A stretch of 64,000 nucleotides of DNA from Gemmatimonadota bacterium (GTDB taxonomy: Bacteria > Gemmatimonadota > Gemmatimonadetes > Longimicrobiales > Gaopeijiaceae), in assembly GCA_022823145.1 (NCBI GenBank), contig JAJDXS010000023.1:1-64000 (forward strand), given 5' to 3'. The notes beneath the pieces were generated by a model that saw only the letters and a program-made list of their open reading frames with translations, had not been told where the DNA came from and searched no databases. A program made the translations under genes and the position numbers. Positions 8,130 to 17,272 of the stretch are shown here, piece by piece (positions within the stretch are counted from its first letter, which is position 1; each line of letters begins with the position of its first letter).

Positions 8130-9365
8130 TTGCCACTCCAACACAATTATTCGGGCTACAAGTCGTACGAGTACGTCAGGACCCACCGCGACTTCACCGA
8201 ATACGACCTGATCGAGGGCGAATCGCTCTTCGAGCCGTACCTCGTGCCGCTCACGCCCGCCCAGGAGGCCCGCGTCGCCGACCTCGTCGAGCGCACGCTC
8301 ATGATCTCGCTCCACGAGCACCCGCACCTCTTCCCCGCGCGCGCCGACCAGATCCGCGCCTACGACTCCGAAGGGCGCGTGCACACCGCCTACGAGGCGC
8401 TCGCCGATTCCTGGTGGGACTGCGTCTTCGACAACTTCCTCGACGGCGCGGCGTGCATCACGTCGAAGAACGGGTGGAAGTGGGACGACATCATCTACGA
8501 CATGGGGATGCGCTTCTGCGACCTCGCGCACCAGGACTTCATCATCAAGTGCGAGGGCGTGGACGACATCTACCGCGCGCACCGCGAGAAACGGATCGCG
8601 CTGGTGGCGGCCCAGGAGGGCGCGGCGATGATCGAGAACGAACTCGACCGGATCGAGATCCTGTACGGGATCGGGCTGCGCGTCCTGGGCATCACCTACA
8701 GCGAGTCGAACGCGCTGGGCACCGGCCTCAAGGAAACGCGCGACGGCGGCCTCACCTCGTTCGGGCGCAAGGCCGTCCGCCGCATGAACGAGGTGGGCCT
8801 CGCCATCGACTGCGCGCACGCCAGCGACCAGACGACGCTCGACACCGTCGAAGTCAGCAAGCACCCGATCTTCCTCACGCACACCGGCGCCCGCGGCCTC
8901 TGGAACATCAAGCGCCTCGCGCCCGACAACGTGATCCGCGCGGTGGCGGACAAGGGCGGCGTGATCGGGATCGAGGCCGCGCCCCACACCACCGTCTCGC
9001 CGCGGCATCTGCGCCACGGGATCGAGTCGTTCATGGACCACTTCGAGTATGTGAAGGACCTGGTCGGCATCGACCATGTCGCGTTCGGACCGGACACCCT
9101 GTACGGGGACCACGTCGGGCTGCACAAGGTGTACGCCGCGGCACTCTCGATCGACGAGACGCAGACGGGGGGCGAAGAGGATGCCACCACCGCAAGCGCC
9201 GCCCCCGAGCACATCCCCGTCGACTACGTCCGCGGCATCGAGAACCCGACCGAAGGGTCGAAGAACATCCCGCGCTGGCTGGTCCGGGAGGGCTATAGCG
9301 ACGAGGACATCGCCAGGGTGATGGGCGAGAACATCATCCGCGTGCTGAAGGAGGTGTGGCAGTGA
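8130..9365 (+). CDS. Divergent membrane dipeptidase, peptidase family M19
   Basis: About 411 residues from TTG 8130, which has GGAG 8 bases upstream. The frame stays open further 5' but is low-complexity there. Family features: an N-terminal metal site region (LHEHPHLF rather than the usual DxHND), AAQEGAAMI for the bridging Glu, YSESNALG, DCAHASDQTT and THTGARGL for the later metal histidines, and AFGPDTLYGDH near the C-terminus. These metalloenzymes hydrolyse dipeptides and some related amides. No signal peptide is evident, so it is probably cytoplasmic. It overlaps the following small membrane protein by 4 bases and precedes an SSS symporter, which suggests that uptake and hydrolysis of one substrate are coupled. 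Confidence 0.82.
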   Translation: MPLQHNYSGYKSYEYVRTHRDFTEYDLIEGESLFEPYLVPLTPAQEARVADLVERTLMISLHEHPHLFPARADQIRAYDSEGRVHTAYEALADSWWDCVFDNFLDGAACITSKNGWKWDDIIYDMGMRFCDLAHQDFIIKCEGVDDIYRAHREKRIALVAAQEGAAMIENELDRIEILYGIGLRVLGITYSESNALGTGLKETRDGGLTSFGRKAVRRMNEVGLAIDCAHASDQTTLDTVEVSKHPIFLTHTGARGLWNIKRLAPDNVIRAVADKGGVIGIEAAPHTTVSPRHLRHGIESFMDHFEYVKDLVGIDHVAFGPDTLYGDHVGLHKVYAAALSIDETQTGGEEDATTASAAPEHIPVDYVRGIENPTEGSKNIPRWLVREGYSDEDIARVMGENIIRVLKEVWQ

Positions 9366-9607
9366 ACGCGCGACCGGAGGACCACGGTGGCGCCAGACAG
9401 CGCGGTCGTGCGGTGGACGAACCCGCCCGCGTCCCGATCGTCTCCATGATCCTGATGGCGATCTTCCTGGTGGGCGGGAGCATCGGGCTGCTGGTGGACT
9501 GGCCGCCGGGGCCGGCCAACCTCGACTGGGGCGTCTGGGTGGTTCTGTACGGCGGATACGCCTATGTGATCGGCGCGGTCATCTTTCACGCCCGCACCGG
9601 GCGCTGA
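9362..9607 (+). CDS. Small two-helix membrane protein, probable accessory subunit of the SSS symporter
   Basis: 81 residues from GTG 9362, which overlaps the dipeptidase TGA (GTGA). AAGGAGG lies 7 bases upstream, which rejects the GTG at 9356. A charged, basic N-terminus of about 27 residues precedes two hydrophobic segments: VSMILMAIFLVGGSIGLLV and VWVVLYGGYAYVIGAVIF. Small two-helix proteins next to SSS symporters are known in other systems (YhdT with PanF, YjcH with ActP). Here the gene sits 15 bases before the symporter. I recognise no named family. Confidence 0.7.
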   Translation: MNARPEDHGGARQRGRAVDEPARVPIVSMILMAIFLVGGSIGLLVDWPPGPANLDWGVWVVLYGGYAYVIGAVIFHARTGR

Positions 9608-9622
9608 GGCAAGAGCATCACC

Positions 9623-11086
9623 ATGTCCACAGCGGCCCTGTACACCGTCATTCTCATCTTCTACTTCTCGTGCCTGATGGGGCTCGGGTTCTGGTTCAAC
9701 CGGCGCAACCGCTCGAGGCAGGAGTTCTTCCTCGCCCGTGGCGACCTGGGCCCGGCGACCCTCGGATTCTCGTACTCGGCCACGCAGATGAGCGGAAGCT
9801 CGTACATGGGCGCCGTCGGGACCGAGCGCGAACTCGGCTACAACTTCGCCCCGGCGGGCGTGTCCTCGGCGGCGGCGGCGTGGTTCACCTACATCCTGCT
9901 GGGCGAGCGCCTGCGGCGGCTGGCGTCGCGGATCCGGTGCACGACGATCGTCGACGTCTTCCAGGCACGCTACCCCGGGAGGGCGGTGGCGATGACCGCG
10001 ACCGGGCTCATGCTGATCGCGTTCATCCCGCTCATCGCGGCGCAGCTGAAGGCGGCCGGCAACCTCTTCGAGGTGCTGATCGGCATGCCGTACCTCCTGG
10101 GGCTCTTCGTGTTCGGCGGCATCGTGATCCTGTACACCGTCATCGGGGGAATGCACGCCGTCGCCTGGACCGACCTGATCCAGGGCTCGATCATGATCGT
10201 CGGCTTCGCGGTGCTTGCTCCGGTGGCGGTCAACGCGGCGGGCGGCTTCGCCGACATGCACCTGCGCTACGCCGAATTCAACCCCGACGGGATCTCGTTC
10301 CTTGGCGGAATGCCCGCGATGTGGGTGGTGTCGTCGTTCCTGGTCTGGGGGTTCTTCCAGATCGGCGGGGCGCCCGCGGCAGTTACGCGCTTTCTGATCC
10401 CCGAGGACCGCGGGACACTCAGGCGCGCGCTCGTCTATTCGATCGCGTTTTCGTCATTCATCTTCATCGGCTCGACCCTGATCGCAATCGCGTCCGGCGT
10501 GCTCCTGCCCGACCTGGAGCAGACCGACCTCGCGCTGCCCACGCTCGTACAGCTGCTGTTGCACCCGCTCTTCGGGGGCATTCTCGTGGCGGCGGTCCTC
10601 GGCGCAACCATGTCCACGATCGATTCCGTGCTCCTCCTCGCGAGCTCCCTGGTGGTGGAAAACCTGTATGTGCCGTTGGCAAAGAGCGACGTTTCCCAGG
10701 AGCGGGGCGTTCGTCTCGCGCGCTGGACGACGCTGGGGATCGGGGCGCTTGCAATGATGGTCGCGATCGATCCCCCCGCGACGATTCTATTCATCGTCAC
10801 GATGTCCTTCAGCCTGCTGGCGTCGGCGTTCACCTTCCCGCTGCTCCTCGGCATGTGGTGGCCGCGGGCGACGCGCACGGGCGCCCTGGTCGCGATGATC
10901 GGCGGGGCGGCGACGTGCGTGCTCTGGTACGTGCTCGGCTACCTGGAGCACGGCACCTTCGACAACTGGATCGCCGGACTGTGGCCGGCGCTGGTAGGTC
11001 CGGCCGTGTCGCTGGTGCTCCTGGTGCTGGTCAGCCTGCGGACGGCCCCGCCGCCGCAGGAGGTGCAGGAGGTGTTCTTCGAGTAG
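9623..11086 (+). CDS. Sodium:solute symporter (SSS family)
   Basis: 487 residues with about 13 hydrophobic segments. The N-terminal MGLGFWFNRRNRSRQEFFLA and YSATQMSGSSYMGAVG regions match the first helices of SSS transporters, and the TMSTIDSVLLLASSLVVENL stretch around residue 330 matches the Na2-site helix region. It is an inner-membrane Na+-driven importer. It is probably cotranscribed with the dipeptidase and the small membrane protein upstream; the gaps are 4 bases of overlap and 15 bases. A dipeptide, amino acid or amide-type solute is the likely cargo by context only. Confidence 0.88.
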   Translation: MSTAALYTVILIFYFSCLMGLGFWFNRRNRSRQEFFLARGDLGPATLGFSYSATQMSGSSYMGAVGTERELGYNFAPAGVSSAAAAWFTYILLGERLRRLASRIRCTTIVDVFQARYPGRAVAMTATGLMLIAFIPLIAAQLKAAGNLFEVLIGMPYLLGLFVFGGIVILYTVIGGMHAVAWTDLIQGSIMIVGFAVLAPVAVNAAGGFADMHLRYAEFNPDGISFLGGMPAMWVVSSFLVWGFFQIGGAPAAVTRFLIPEDRGTLRRALVYSIAFSSFIFIGSTLIAIASGVLLPDLEQTDLALPTLVQLLLHPLFGGILVAAVLGATMSTIDSVLLLASSLVVENLYVPLAKSDVSQERGVRLARWTTLGIGALAMMVAIDPPATILFIVTMSFSLLASAFTFPLLLGMWWPRATRTGALVAMIGGAATCVLWYVLGYLEHGTFDNWIAGLWPALVGPAVSLVLLVLVSLRTAPPPQEVQEVFFE

Positions 11087-11194
11087 GGGGGCTCTCGTCC
11101 GACCCCGAGCGGCGCCCGTACCTTGAGGATCACTTCCGGTCACCGTTCCCGGTCGGTGATCCGGGAGGCACCGTGTCCGCAAGGAGGTAGGATC

Positions 11195-14100
11195 ATGGAA
11201 CCCCGCCAAAGGACCTTCACTCTCTTCCCGCTGCCGGCCGCCGCGGCGTTGACCTTCGCGGCAATGCCGTTGGGCAATCCCGTCCAGGCTCAGCAGCCCG
11301 AGTGGACCGTTGAAGCGCACACCGGACCAGTCCGCGAACTCTCCTTCGACGCCACCGAAGGCACCTGGATGAGCGTGGACATCGCGCCGGACGGCACCAC
11401 CATCGTCTTCGACCTCCTCGGCACGATCTACGAGATGCCGGTCGTCGGCGGAAATGCCGTGGCGCTCACTTCCGGCCGGTCCTGGAACCTGTCGCCGCGC
11501 TACAGCCCTGACGGGCGGCGGATCGCCTTCTCGTCCGATCGCAGCGGCAGCCACCAGGTCTGGGTGCTCGACCGGGCATCGGGCGAACTCCGTGCCGCGT
11601 CAGACTGGCCGGACGTCAATGTGCATCGGCCAACGTGGTCGGCCGACGGCAACCGAGTCCTGGCGAGTGCGGCCGGCGACGGCGTCCCCAGCCAGCTGGT
11701 TGCCCTCGACCTGGCTGGAGGACTCGAGTCCCTGTTCACCGGCAACGGCCCGGTCAACGGCGCCCTTCCGGTGCCCGGCACCGACCGCTTCCTCTTCGAG
11801 CATCACAACCGCGCCACCTACCCCTTCGGCTTCAATCCCTACGTCATACCCCCCGGGGGGGCACGAGTCGAATCCTACGACCCGTCCACCGGATCGACGC
11901 AGGTCTTCATCGAACGCCCCGGTGGCGCCTTCCAGCCGACCCCTTCGCCCGATGGAGCCCACCTCGCGTACCTCCACCGCGGCATGCAGGGCACCGTCCT
12001 CATCCTCATGGACATGGCCTCGCGCGCAGAGCGCGTCCTCCTGACCGGCCTCGACCGCGACCGGCAGGATTCCCGCTCGGCCTACGGCCCATACCCCAAC
12101 CTCGCCTGGTACCCCGACGGCAGCGCCATCCTCATCGGCCACCAGGGCGGCCTTGCCCGCGTCGACCTCGCCACCGGCGACACGCAACCGGTCCCCTTCA
12201 GCGCCCCCGTGCGGCGGCAGATGTCCGAGACCATCCGGTTCACGACCGACATCCCCGAGGAGCGCGACCGCACGCGCACGCACCGATGGGGTCAAAGAAC
12301 GTCCCGGGGGATCATCTCCGAGGCCCTCGGCGAGCTGTGGCTGCACGACGAGAGCGGGGCCCACAACCTGACCCGTTCCGACGCGCACGAAACCAGCCCC
12401 GTCGTCGACCCTCGCACCGGCGCCCTCCATTTCGCCTCGTGGACTGACGATGCGCTGGGCTCGGTGCACCGCATGGAAGCCGCCGACGGGTCCGCGTCAC
12501 CCGGCGCGACCGAGCTACTCACCGGCGTGGCCTCGCAGTACGGCAGCCTCGCGCTCTCCCCCGATGGCACCGAAATCGCCTTCGTGCGCGGTACCGGAGG
12601 GCTGCAACGCGGCCTTTGGCTGTCCAACCAGGTCCACTTCGAGCTGGTAGTGCGGGGGCCGGACGGCGAGCGCCGCCTTGCCGACATCTCCGGGCAGCCG
12701 CTCGAGTACGCCAACATCGCCGGCAAGATCCCTCCGAACGTCGTCTTCGCGCCGGACGGCCGCACGATCTACTACACGACCTGGGAAGACGGCATCCTCG
12801 CGCTGAACAGCATCGGCAGGGACGGATCAGGCAGCCGCACCCTGTACGTCTTCCCTCACTCCGTGGCCGCGGTCCCCTCTCCCGACCTCGAGTGGATCGC
12901 GTTGCGCGAGTATCACCGCTCTTTCATCACCCCCTTCGAAACGTCCGATTTGCCCATCACCGTGTCCCCGTTCGACGGGCAGGGCCGCACCTGGCGGGTC
13001 GACGCGAACGACGGCGGGTACCTCACCTGGTCCCCTGACGGACGCACCCTCGGCTGGACCCGCGGCAGCGGCTTCTACGAGAAGTCCGTCGAAGCCATCC
13101 TGGCGGGTGCGGATGGCGGTTCCGGGGCCCGGCGTACGGAGTTGGGGATCGAGTACGACGTCGCCCGCGCGGCCGGCACCGTCGCCCTGACCGGCGCCCG
13201 CGTGGTCACGATGAATCCTGCGCGAGAAGTCCTCGAGAATGCCACAGTGGTGGCAAGTGGCGGCCGCATCGTCGCGGTTGGGCCGGATGTCGCGATCCCC
13301 GCCGGAGCTCAGGTCTTCGACGCCGCCGGCCAGACCATCATCCCGGGCCTGATCGACGCGCACGCGCATCCACACATCGAGCACTCGTCGCTACACGTGA
13401 TCGAGCAGGCGCCCGCGTACCTGAGCGGCCCCGTCGCGTACGGCGTCACCACCATGGTCGAGGTCTACGGCAACGAATACCGCGACGGATGGGTCACCGA
13501 CATGGTTCAATCGGGCAGAATGACGGGTCCCCGTTTCTTCACCACCGGGTCCATCATCTACGGCCGCAGGCACGGCGGCCGGCTGCGCATGTACCGGCCC
13601 ATCGAGACCCTCGACGACGCCCGTGAGCAGGTGCGCTGGAACCTCGACCACGGCGCGATCGCAGTGAAGGATTACGCGCAGGCGACGCGCAAGCGGCGCC
13701 ACCTGACGGCCATCGCAGCTCGCGAAATGGGCCTCAACGTCCTCTCGGAGTCAGCCTCGGACCCGCAGATGAACCTCACCCAGCTCATGGACGGGGTCAC
13801 CACCATGGAGCACTCGATGGGACTGGCCCCGTTCCACGACGATGTCGTGCAGTTCTGGCGCGGGACCGAGGCGGGGATGACCCCCACGCTGCTGGTCGTC
13901 TACAACGGCCCCATGGGCGAAGGCTGGTTCCACCAGGCCGGCAAGCTCTGGGAGGACCCCAAGCTGGCCAACTTCATCGACCCCATGTCCCTCATGCGCA
14001 TCCGCCGCACCACCCACCTCTGGCCCGACGACATGTACGCCTGGCAGATGGCGAGCGAACTGCGGAAGCTCTACGACGCCGGCACCCCGCTGCTGCTGGG

Positions 14101-14425
14101 CGCGCACGGCCAGATGGTCGGGCTCGGCACGCACTGGGAGCTGGAGCTGTTTGCGGGAGGCGGGTTCCCACCGGAGCAGATCCTGGAGATTGCGACCATC
14201 CGCGGCGCCGAACAGCACGGCCTCGATGCCCGGATCGGGTCACTGGAGGCGGGCAAGCTGGCCGACCTGGTCGTGCTGGACGCCAACCCGCTGGAGGACA
14301 TCCGCAACGCGGCGCGGATCAGGTACGTGATGAAGGGCGGCGTGGTGTTTTCGGGCGACGATGCGGCCCGGGTGTGGCCGGATCCGGCTCCGGCGCCGAG
14401 GCCGTATTTCGTGCGGGAGCGGTAG
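11195..14425 (+). CDS. Secreted TolB-type beta-propeller fused to amidohydrolase
   Basis: 1076 residues from ATG 11195, with AAGGAGG 7 bases upstream. A Sec signal peptide ends near NPVQAQ. Residues of about 40-680 carry repeated propeller blades of the TolB/WD40-like type (IAPDGTTIVFD, YSPDGRRIAFSSDRSG, LSPDGTEIAFVRG). The C-terminal 390 residues form an amidohydrolase: TIIPGLIDAHAHPHIEH gives the metal HxH pair, AVKDYAQ places a lysine that could bridge metals, and MEHSMGL gives a later His. It ends with ADLVVLDANPLEDI. This two-domain layout is common in Gemmatimonadota-like genomes. Substrate unknown; the family includes peptidases that cleave Xaa-Pro or isoaspartyl bonds. It is periplasmic or secreted. 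Confidence 0.87.
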   Translation: MEPRQRTFTLFPLPAAAALTFAAMPLGNPVQAQQPEWTVEAHTGPVRELSFDATEGTWMSVDIAPDGTTIVFDLLGTIYEMPVVGGNAVALTSGRSWNLSPRYSPDGRRIAFSSDRSGSHQVWVLDRASGELRAASDWPDVNVHRPTWSADGNRVLASAAGDGVPSQLVALDLAGGLESLFTGNGPVNGALPVPGTDRFLFEHHNRATYPFGFNPYVIPPGGARVESYDPSTGSTQVFIERPGGAFQPTPSPDGAHLAYLHRGMQGTVLILMDMASRAERVLLTGLDRDRQDSRSAYGPYPNLAWYPDGSAILIGHQGGLARVDLATGDTQPVPFSAPVRRQMSETIRFTTDIPEERDRTRTHRWGQRTSRGIISEALGELWLHDESGAHNLTRSDAHETSPVVDPRTGALHFASWTDDALGSVHRMEAADGSASPGATELLTGVASQYGSLALSPDGTEIAFVRGTGGLQRGLWLSNQVHFELVVRGPDGERRLADISGQPLEYANIAGKIPPNVVFAPDGRTIYYTTWEDGILALNSIGRDGSGSRTLYVFPHSVAAVPSPDLEWIALREYHRSFITPFETSDLPITVSPFDGQGRTWRVDANDGGYLTWSPDGRTLGWTRGSGFYEKSVEAILAGADGGSGARRTELGIEYDVARAAGTVALTGARVVTMNPAREVLENATVVASGGRIVAVGPDVAIPAGAQVFDAAGQTIIPGLIDAHAHPHIEHSSLHVIEQAPAYLSGPVAYGVTTMVEVYGNEYRDGWVTDMVQSGRMTGPRFFTTGSIIYGRRHGGRLRMYRPIETLDDAREQVRWNLDHGAIAVKDYAQATRKRRHLTAIAAREMGLNVLSESASDPQMNLTQLMDGVTTMEHSMGLAPFHDDVVQFWRGTEAGMTPTLLVVYNGPMGEGWFHQAGKLWEDPKLANFIDPMSLMRIRRTTHLWPDDMYAWQMASELRKLYDAGTPLLLGAHGQMVGLGTHWELELFAGGGFPPEQILEIATIRGAEQHGLDARIGSLEAGKLADLVVLDANPLEDIRNAARIRYVMKGGVVFSGDDAARVWPDPAPAPRPYFVRER

Positions 14426-14526
14426 GAGGGTGGGGACGGATTCAGACGGAGATTTCGCCGAGGCGAGCACATGACCGGTTCCCGTATCATCCCCAGCGCC
14501 GCAACCCGCTACTTCGACGTGCCGCA

Positions 14527-15672
14527 ATGAATGTCGGCGGCGTCCCATACCGCGCGATCTTTACCGAGGGTGACGACGGCCAGGTTCGCGTGATCGACCA
14601 GACCCTCCTCCCGCACCGCTTCGAGACCATTCGGCTCGACTCGCCCGCGGACGCCGCGCGCGCGATCCGCGACATGGTCGTCCGAGGCGCCCCCCTCATC
14701 GGCGCGACCGCGGCCTATGGCGTCGCCCTCGCCATGCGCATCGACTCGTCCGACGCCTCTCTCGACGAAGCCATCGCCCTGCTGGCCTCGACCCGACCCA
14801 CGGCCGTCAACCTCAGGTGGGCGCTGGAGGCGGCCGGGGTGCTCCTCCGCGCACTCCCCCCGAGCGAGCGCGCGCAAGCCGCCCACGATTTCGCCGCCAG
14901 GCTCTGCGAAGAAGACGTGCACCGCAACCGACGCATCGGCGAACACGGGCTCGGAGTCTTCAGAGAGATAGCGCGCAGGGCAGGTGCAGGCGGCCCGCGA
15001 CGCGAACTCAACGTCATGACGCACTGCAACGCGGGGTGGCTCGCGACGGTCGACTGGGGCACCGCCACCGCGCCGATGTACCTCGCCCACGACGAGGGAC
15101 TGCGTATCCACATATGGGTGCGCGAGACCCGTCCGCGCTTCCAGGGCGCCGGCCTCACCTCGTGGGAACTCGGCCAGCACGGCGTCCCCCATACGCTCGT
15201 CTCCGACGGCGCGGCCGGGCACCTGCTGAGCTGCGGCAGGGTCGACCTCGTCATTGTGGGCACGGACCGGACCACGGCGGGCGGCGATGTCGCCAACAAG
15301 GTCGGCACCTACCCCCTCGCGCTCGCCGCCCGCGACAACGGCGTCCCGTTCTACGTGGCGGCGCCGTCACCCAGCATCGACTGGACGATCGAGGACGGCG
15401 CGGGTATCCCCATCGAGGAGCGCGACCCCGCCGAGGTCACGCGCGTGTGGGGTGTGGACGACGACGGCGTGGAGCGGCGGGTGCGGGTGGTGCCGGAGGG
15501 GACACGGGCCGCGAACTACGCGTTCGACGTAACTCCGAAGCGGCTGGTCACGGGGCTGGTCACGGAGAGGGGGGTATGCGCGGCGGATGGCGGGGCGCTC
15601 AGGGCGCTGTTTGCCCGGCCGGGAAGTCCAGCGACCGGGCCGCATGAGTCAGGAGTAGTAGACAGGCCCTAA
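14527..15672 (+). CDS. mtnA: S-methyl-5-thioribose-1-phosphate isomerase
   Basis: 381 residues from ATG 14527. It carries MVVRGAPLIGATAAYGVALA, RPTAVNLRWAL, LNVMTHCNAGWLATVDWGTA with the catalytic Cys, RPRFQGAGLTSWEL, and GTDRTTAGGDVANKVGTYPL with the catalytic Asp. It converts methylthioribose-1-phosphate to methylthioribulose-1-phosphate in methionine salvage. No other salvage genes are next to it, and no strong ribosome site precedes the ATG. Length matches the family (about 350-380). The related aIF2B-like and ribose-1,5-bisphosphate isomerases are the main alternative, but the motif set favours MtnA. Confidence 0.93.
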   Translation: MNVGGVPYRAIFTEGDDGQVRVIDQTLLPHRFETIRLDSPADAARAIRDMVVRGAPLIGATAAYGVALAMRIDSSDASLDEAIALLASTRPTAVNLRWALEAAGVLLRALPPSERAQAAHDFAARLCEEDVHRNRRIGEHGLGVFREIARRAGAGGPRRELNVMTHCNAGWLATVDWGTATAPMYLAHDEGLRIHIWVRETRPRFQGAGLTSWELGQHGVPHTLVSDGAAGHLLSCGRVDLVIVGTDRTTAGGDVANKVGTYPLALAARDNGVPFYVAAPSPSIDWTIEDGAGIPIEERDPAEVTRVWGVDDDGVERRVRVVPEGTRAANYAFDVTPKRLVTGLVTERGVCAADGGALRALFARPGSPATGPHESGVVDRP

Positions 15673-15706
15673 CCGGTAGCTTTAGCCCTCTTTGTGCCTG
15701 TCATGT

Positions 15707-15741
15707 TCTTGGTTCAGGTTGAATAATATCCTGAACCAAGA
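15707..15741. terminator. Perfect 12-bp inverted repeat between convergent genes, probable bidirectional terminator
   Basis: Arms TCTTGGTTCAGG (15707-15718) and CCTGAACCAAGA (15730-15741) pair perfectly around an AT-rich 11-base loop. It sits between the convergent mtnA and histidine kinase genes. No long T-run follows on either strand, so it would be an atypical terminator; a protein-binding palindrome is the alternative. Confidence 0.6.
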
Positions 15742-15827
15742 GCCGCACGGGTGCCGGATACACCGCACCGTTCGCTCTGCGACAGTTTTTCGAGGTTGGT
15801 GCTACCCTTGGTCTTGAGGAATCCGGG

Positions 15828-17255
15828 CTAAGCCACCGCCACCGCATCCGCCTTGGCGGGAATCCTGATGATCATCTCGGTGAACTCGCCGGGCTCCGAC
15901 AGGGGGCTGATCGAGCCGCCGTGCTGCCGGATGATGTCGTGCGACAGACTCAGCCCCAGTCCCGTTCCCTTGTCCGTGGGCTTGTTCGTGAAGAACGGGT
16001 TGAAGACCTTGTCGATGGCGTCCCCGGGGATCCCGTTGCCGTTGTCACGAATGCGGATCTCGATCTCGTCACCCACGCGCCGGGTCTTGAGCCACACCGT
16101 GGGGACGTAGGCACCCTCGCCGCCATTGCCGGCGTCCATCTTCTCGGCAGTCCAGTAGCAGGCGTTCTGCATCACGTTGATGAAGACCCGGCTCATGTCC
16201 TCGGCCACCACGCGCACGCGGCCCACCTCCGGATCGAACTCGTGCCTGATGTCCACCTGGAATTCGCGGTTCTGCGCCCGGACGCTCTGGTAGGCCAGCG
16301 ACGCCTGCTTGGCGAGAAGGTCGTTCATGGTCACCCACTGCAGCTCGCCGCCGCCGCGACCGATCTGCACCATGTCCCTGACGATGCGTTCGACCCGGTC
16401 CCCGTGTTCGAGGATCCTCGTCAGATTCACGCCCAGATGGCGCGTCAACTCCTGGACCTCCTCCCGGTGGCTGCCGTCGAGCTGATCGGCAGACTCGCCG
16501 ATGACCTGTTCCAGCTCTTCCAGCAGCTCCCGCGACGCCTCGGAGAAGTTCTTCATGAAATTCAGCGGGTTGCGGATCTCGTGCGCCACGCCCGCCGTCA
16601 GCTCGCCGAGCTCGACCAGCTTGCGGCGCATGATGATCTGCTCCTGACGCTGCCGGAGTTCATCGACCAGTTGCTCGAGTTCCTCGTTCTTCTCCTTGAG
16701 TCCCTCGGAGAGTCTCCTGACCAGATCGAGCTGCAGCGCCTTGATGGAGCGCTGCCTGAGTTCCTCCACAGAGCGGGCTGTCTCGGTGACCTCGTCCTTG
16801 CCGCGGATGGTCGGCCTGTACTCCAGATCGCCCGCGCCCATGCGGCGTATCCAGAGCTCGATGGTGATCAGACGCATGCCGAGCAGGATCAGGACGGTGG
16901 TGAGGAACACCGCCAGGGCCACAAACCCGATTCCCATGCCGCGTGACCACATGCGCCCATCGGAAAGCGCGTCGGCCGTGCGGCCCATCAACTCGTCCAG
17001 AGGGCGGCCGGCGACTTCCTCCGACTGCATCAGATCCTCGATATCCCGCGACACTGCGGTTTCGATGTCGTCGAAGGACCGGGTTCCGACCACGACGCTC
17101 GTGATGCCGAGCGCAATCAGCAGGAGGAGGCCCAGATTGATCTGCGTCCCCTTGCGACGGATGCTGAAGCGCGGAAGCGGTGGTTCCTCGTTCGCGTCCT
17201 GCAACCCGAAGTCGGGTTCCTCATTCGAGGCAGCGTGCAGTTCCGTCCGATCCAT
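15828..17255 (-). CDS. Membrane sensor histidine kinase
   Basis: 475 residues. Membrane helices lie at about 41-58 and 107-130 and flank a short periplasmic segment of about 50 residues, too small for a classic ligand domain. A HAMP-like segment and a coiled-coil linker (about 135-210) follow. The H-box is GVAHEIRNPLNFMKNF with His225, the N-box INVMQNACYW, the G-boxes IRDNGNGIPGD and KGTGLGLSLSHDI, and the F-box NPFFTNKP. It autophosphorylates and passes phosphate to a response regulator, but none is encoded in the window. It lies 17 bases downstream of the PQQ-type dehydrogenase on the same strand and is probably cotranscribed with it. Confidence 0.93.
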   Translation of the reverse strand: MDRTELHAASNEEPDFGLQDANEEPPLPRFSIRRKGTQINLGLLLLIALGITSVVVGTRSFDDIETAVSRDIEDLMQSEEVAGRPLDELMGRTADALSDGRMWSRGMGIGFVALAVFLTTVLILLGMRLITIELWIRRMGAGDLEYRPTIRGKDEVTETARSVEELRQRSIKALQLDLVRRLSEGLKEKNEELEQLVDELRQRQEQIIMRRKLVELGELTAGVAHEIRNPLNFMKNFSEASRELLEELEQVIGESADQLDGSHREEVQELTRHLGVNLTRILEHGDRVERIVRDMVQIGRGGGELQWVTMNDLLAKQASLAYQSVRAQNREFQVDIRHEFDPEVGRVRVVAEDMSRVFINVMQNACYWTAEKMDAGNGGEGAYVPTVWLKTRRVGDEIEIRIRDNGNGIPGDAIDKVFNPFFTNKPTDKGTGLGLSLSHDIIRQHGGSISPLSEPGEFTEMIIRIPAKADAVAVA

Positions 17256-17272
17256 TCAGGCGTCGCCCCACG

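Noticed and set aside
7671-9212. 513-residue minus-strand open frame
   Set aside because: Antisense to the M19 dipeptidase, with no ribosome site or family features.
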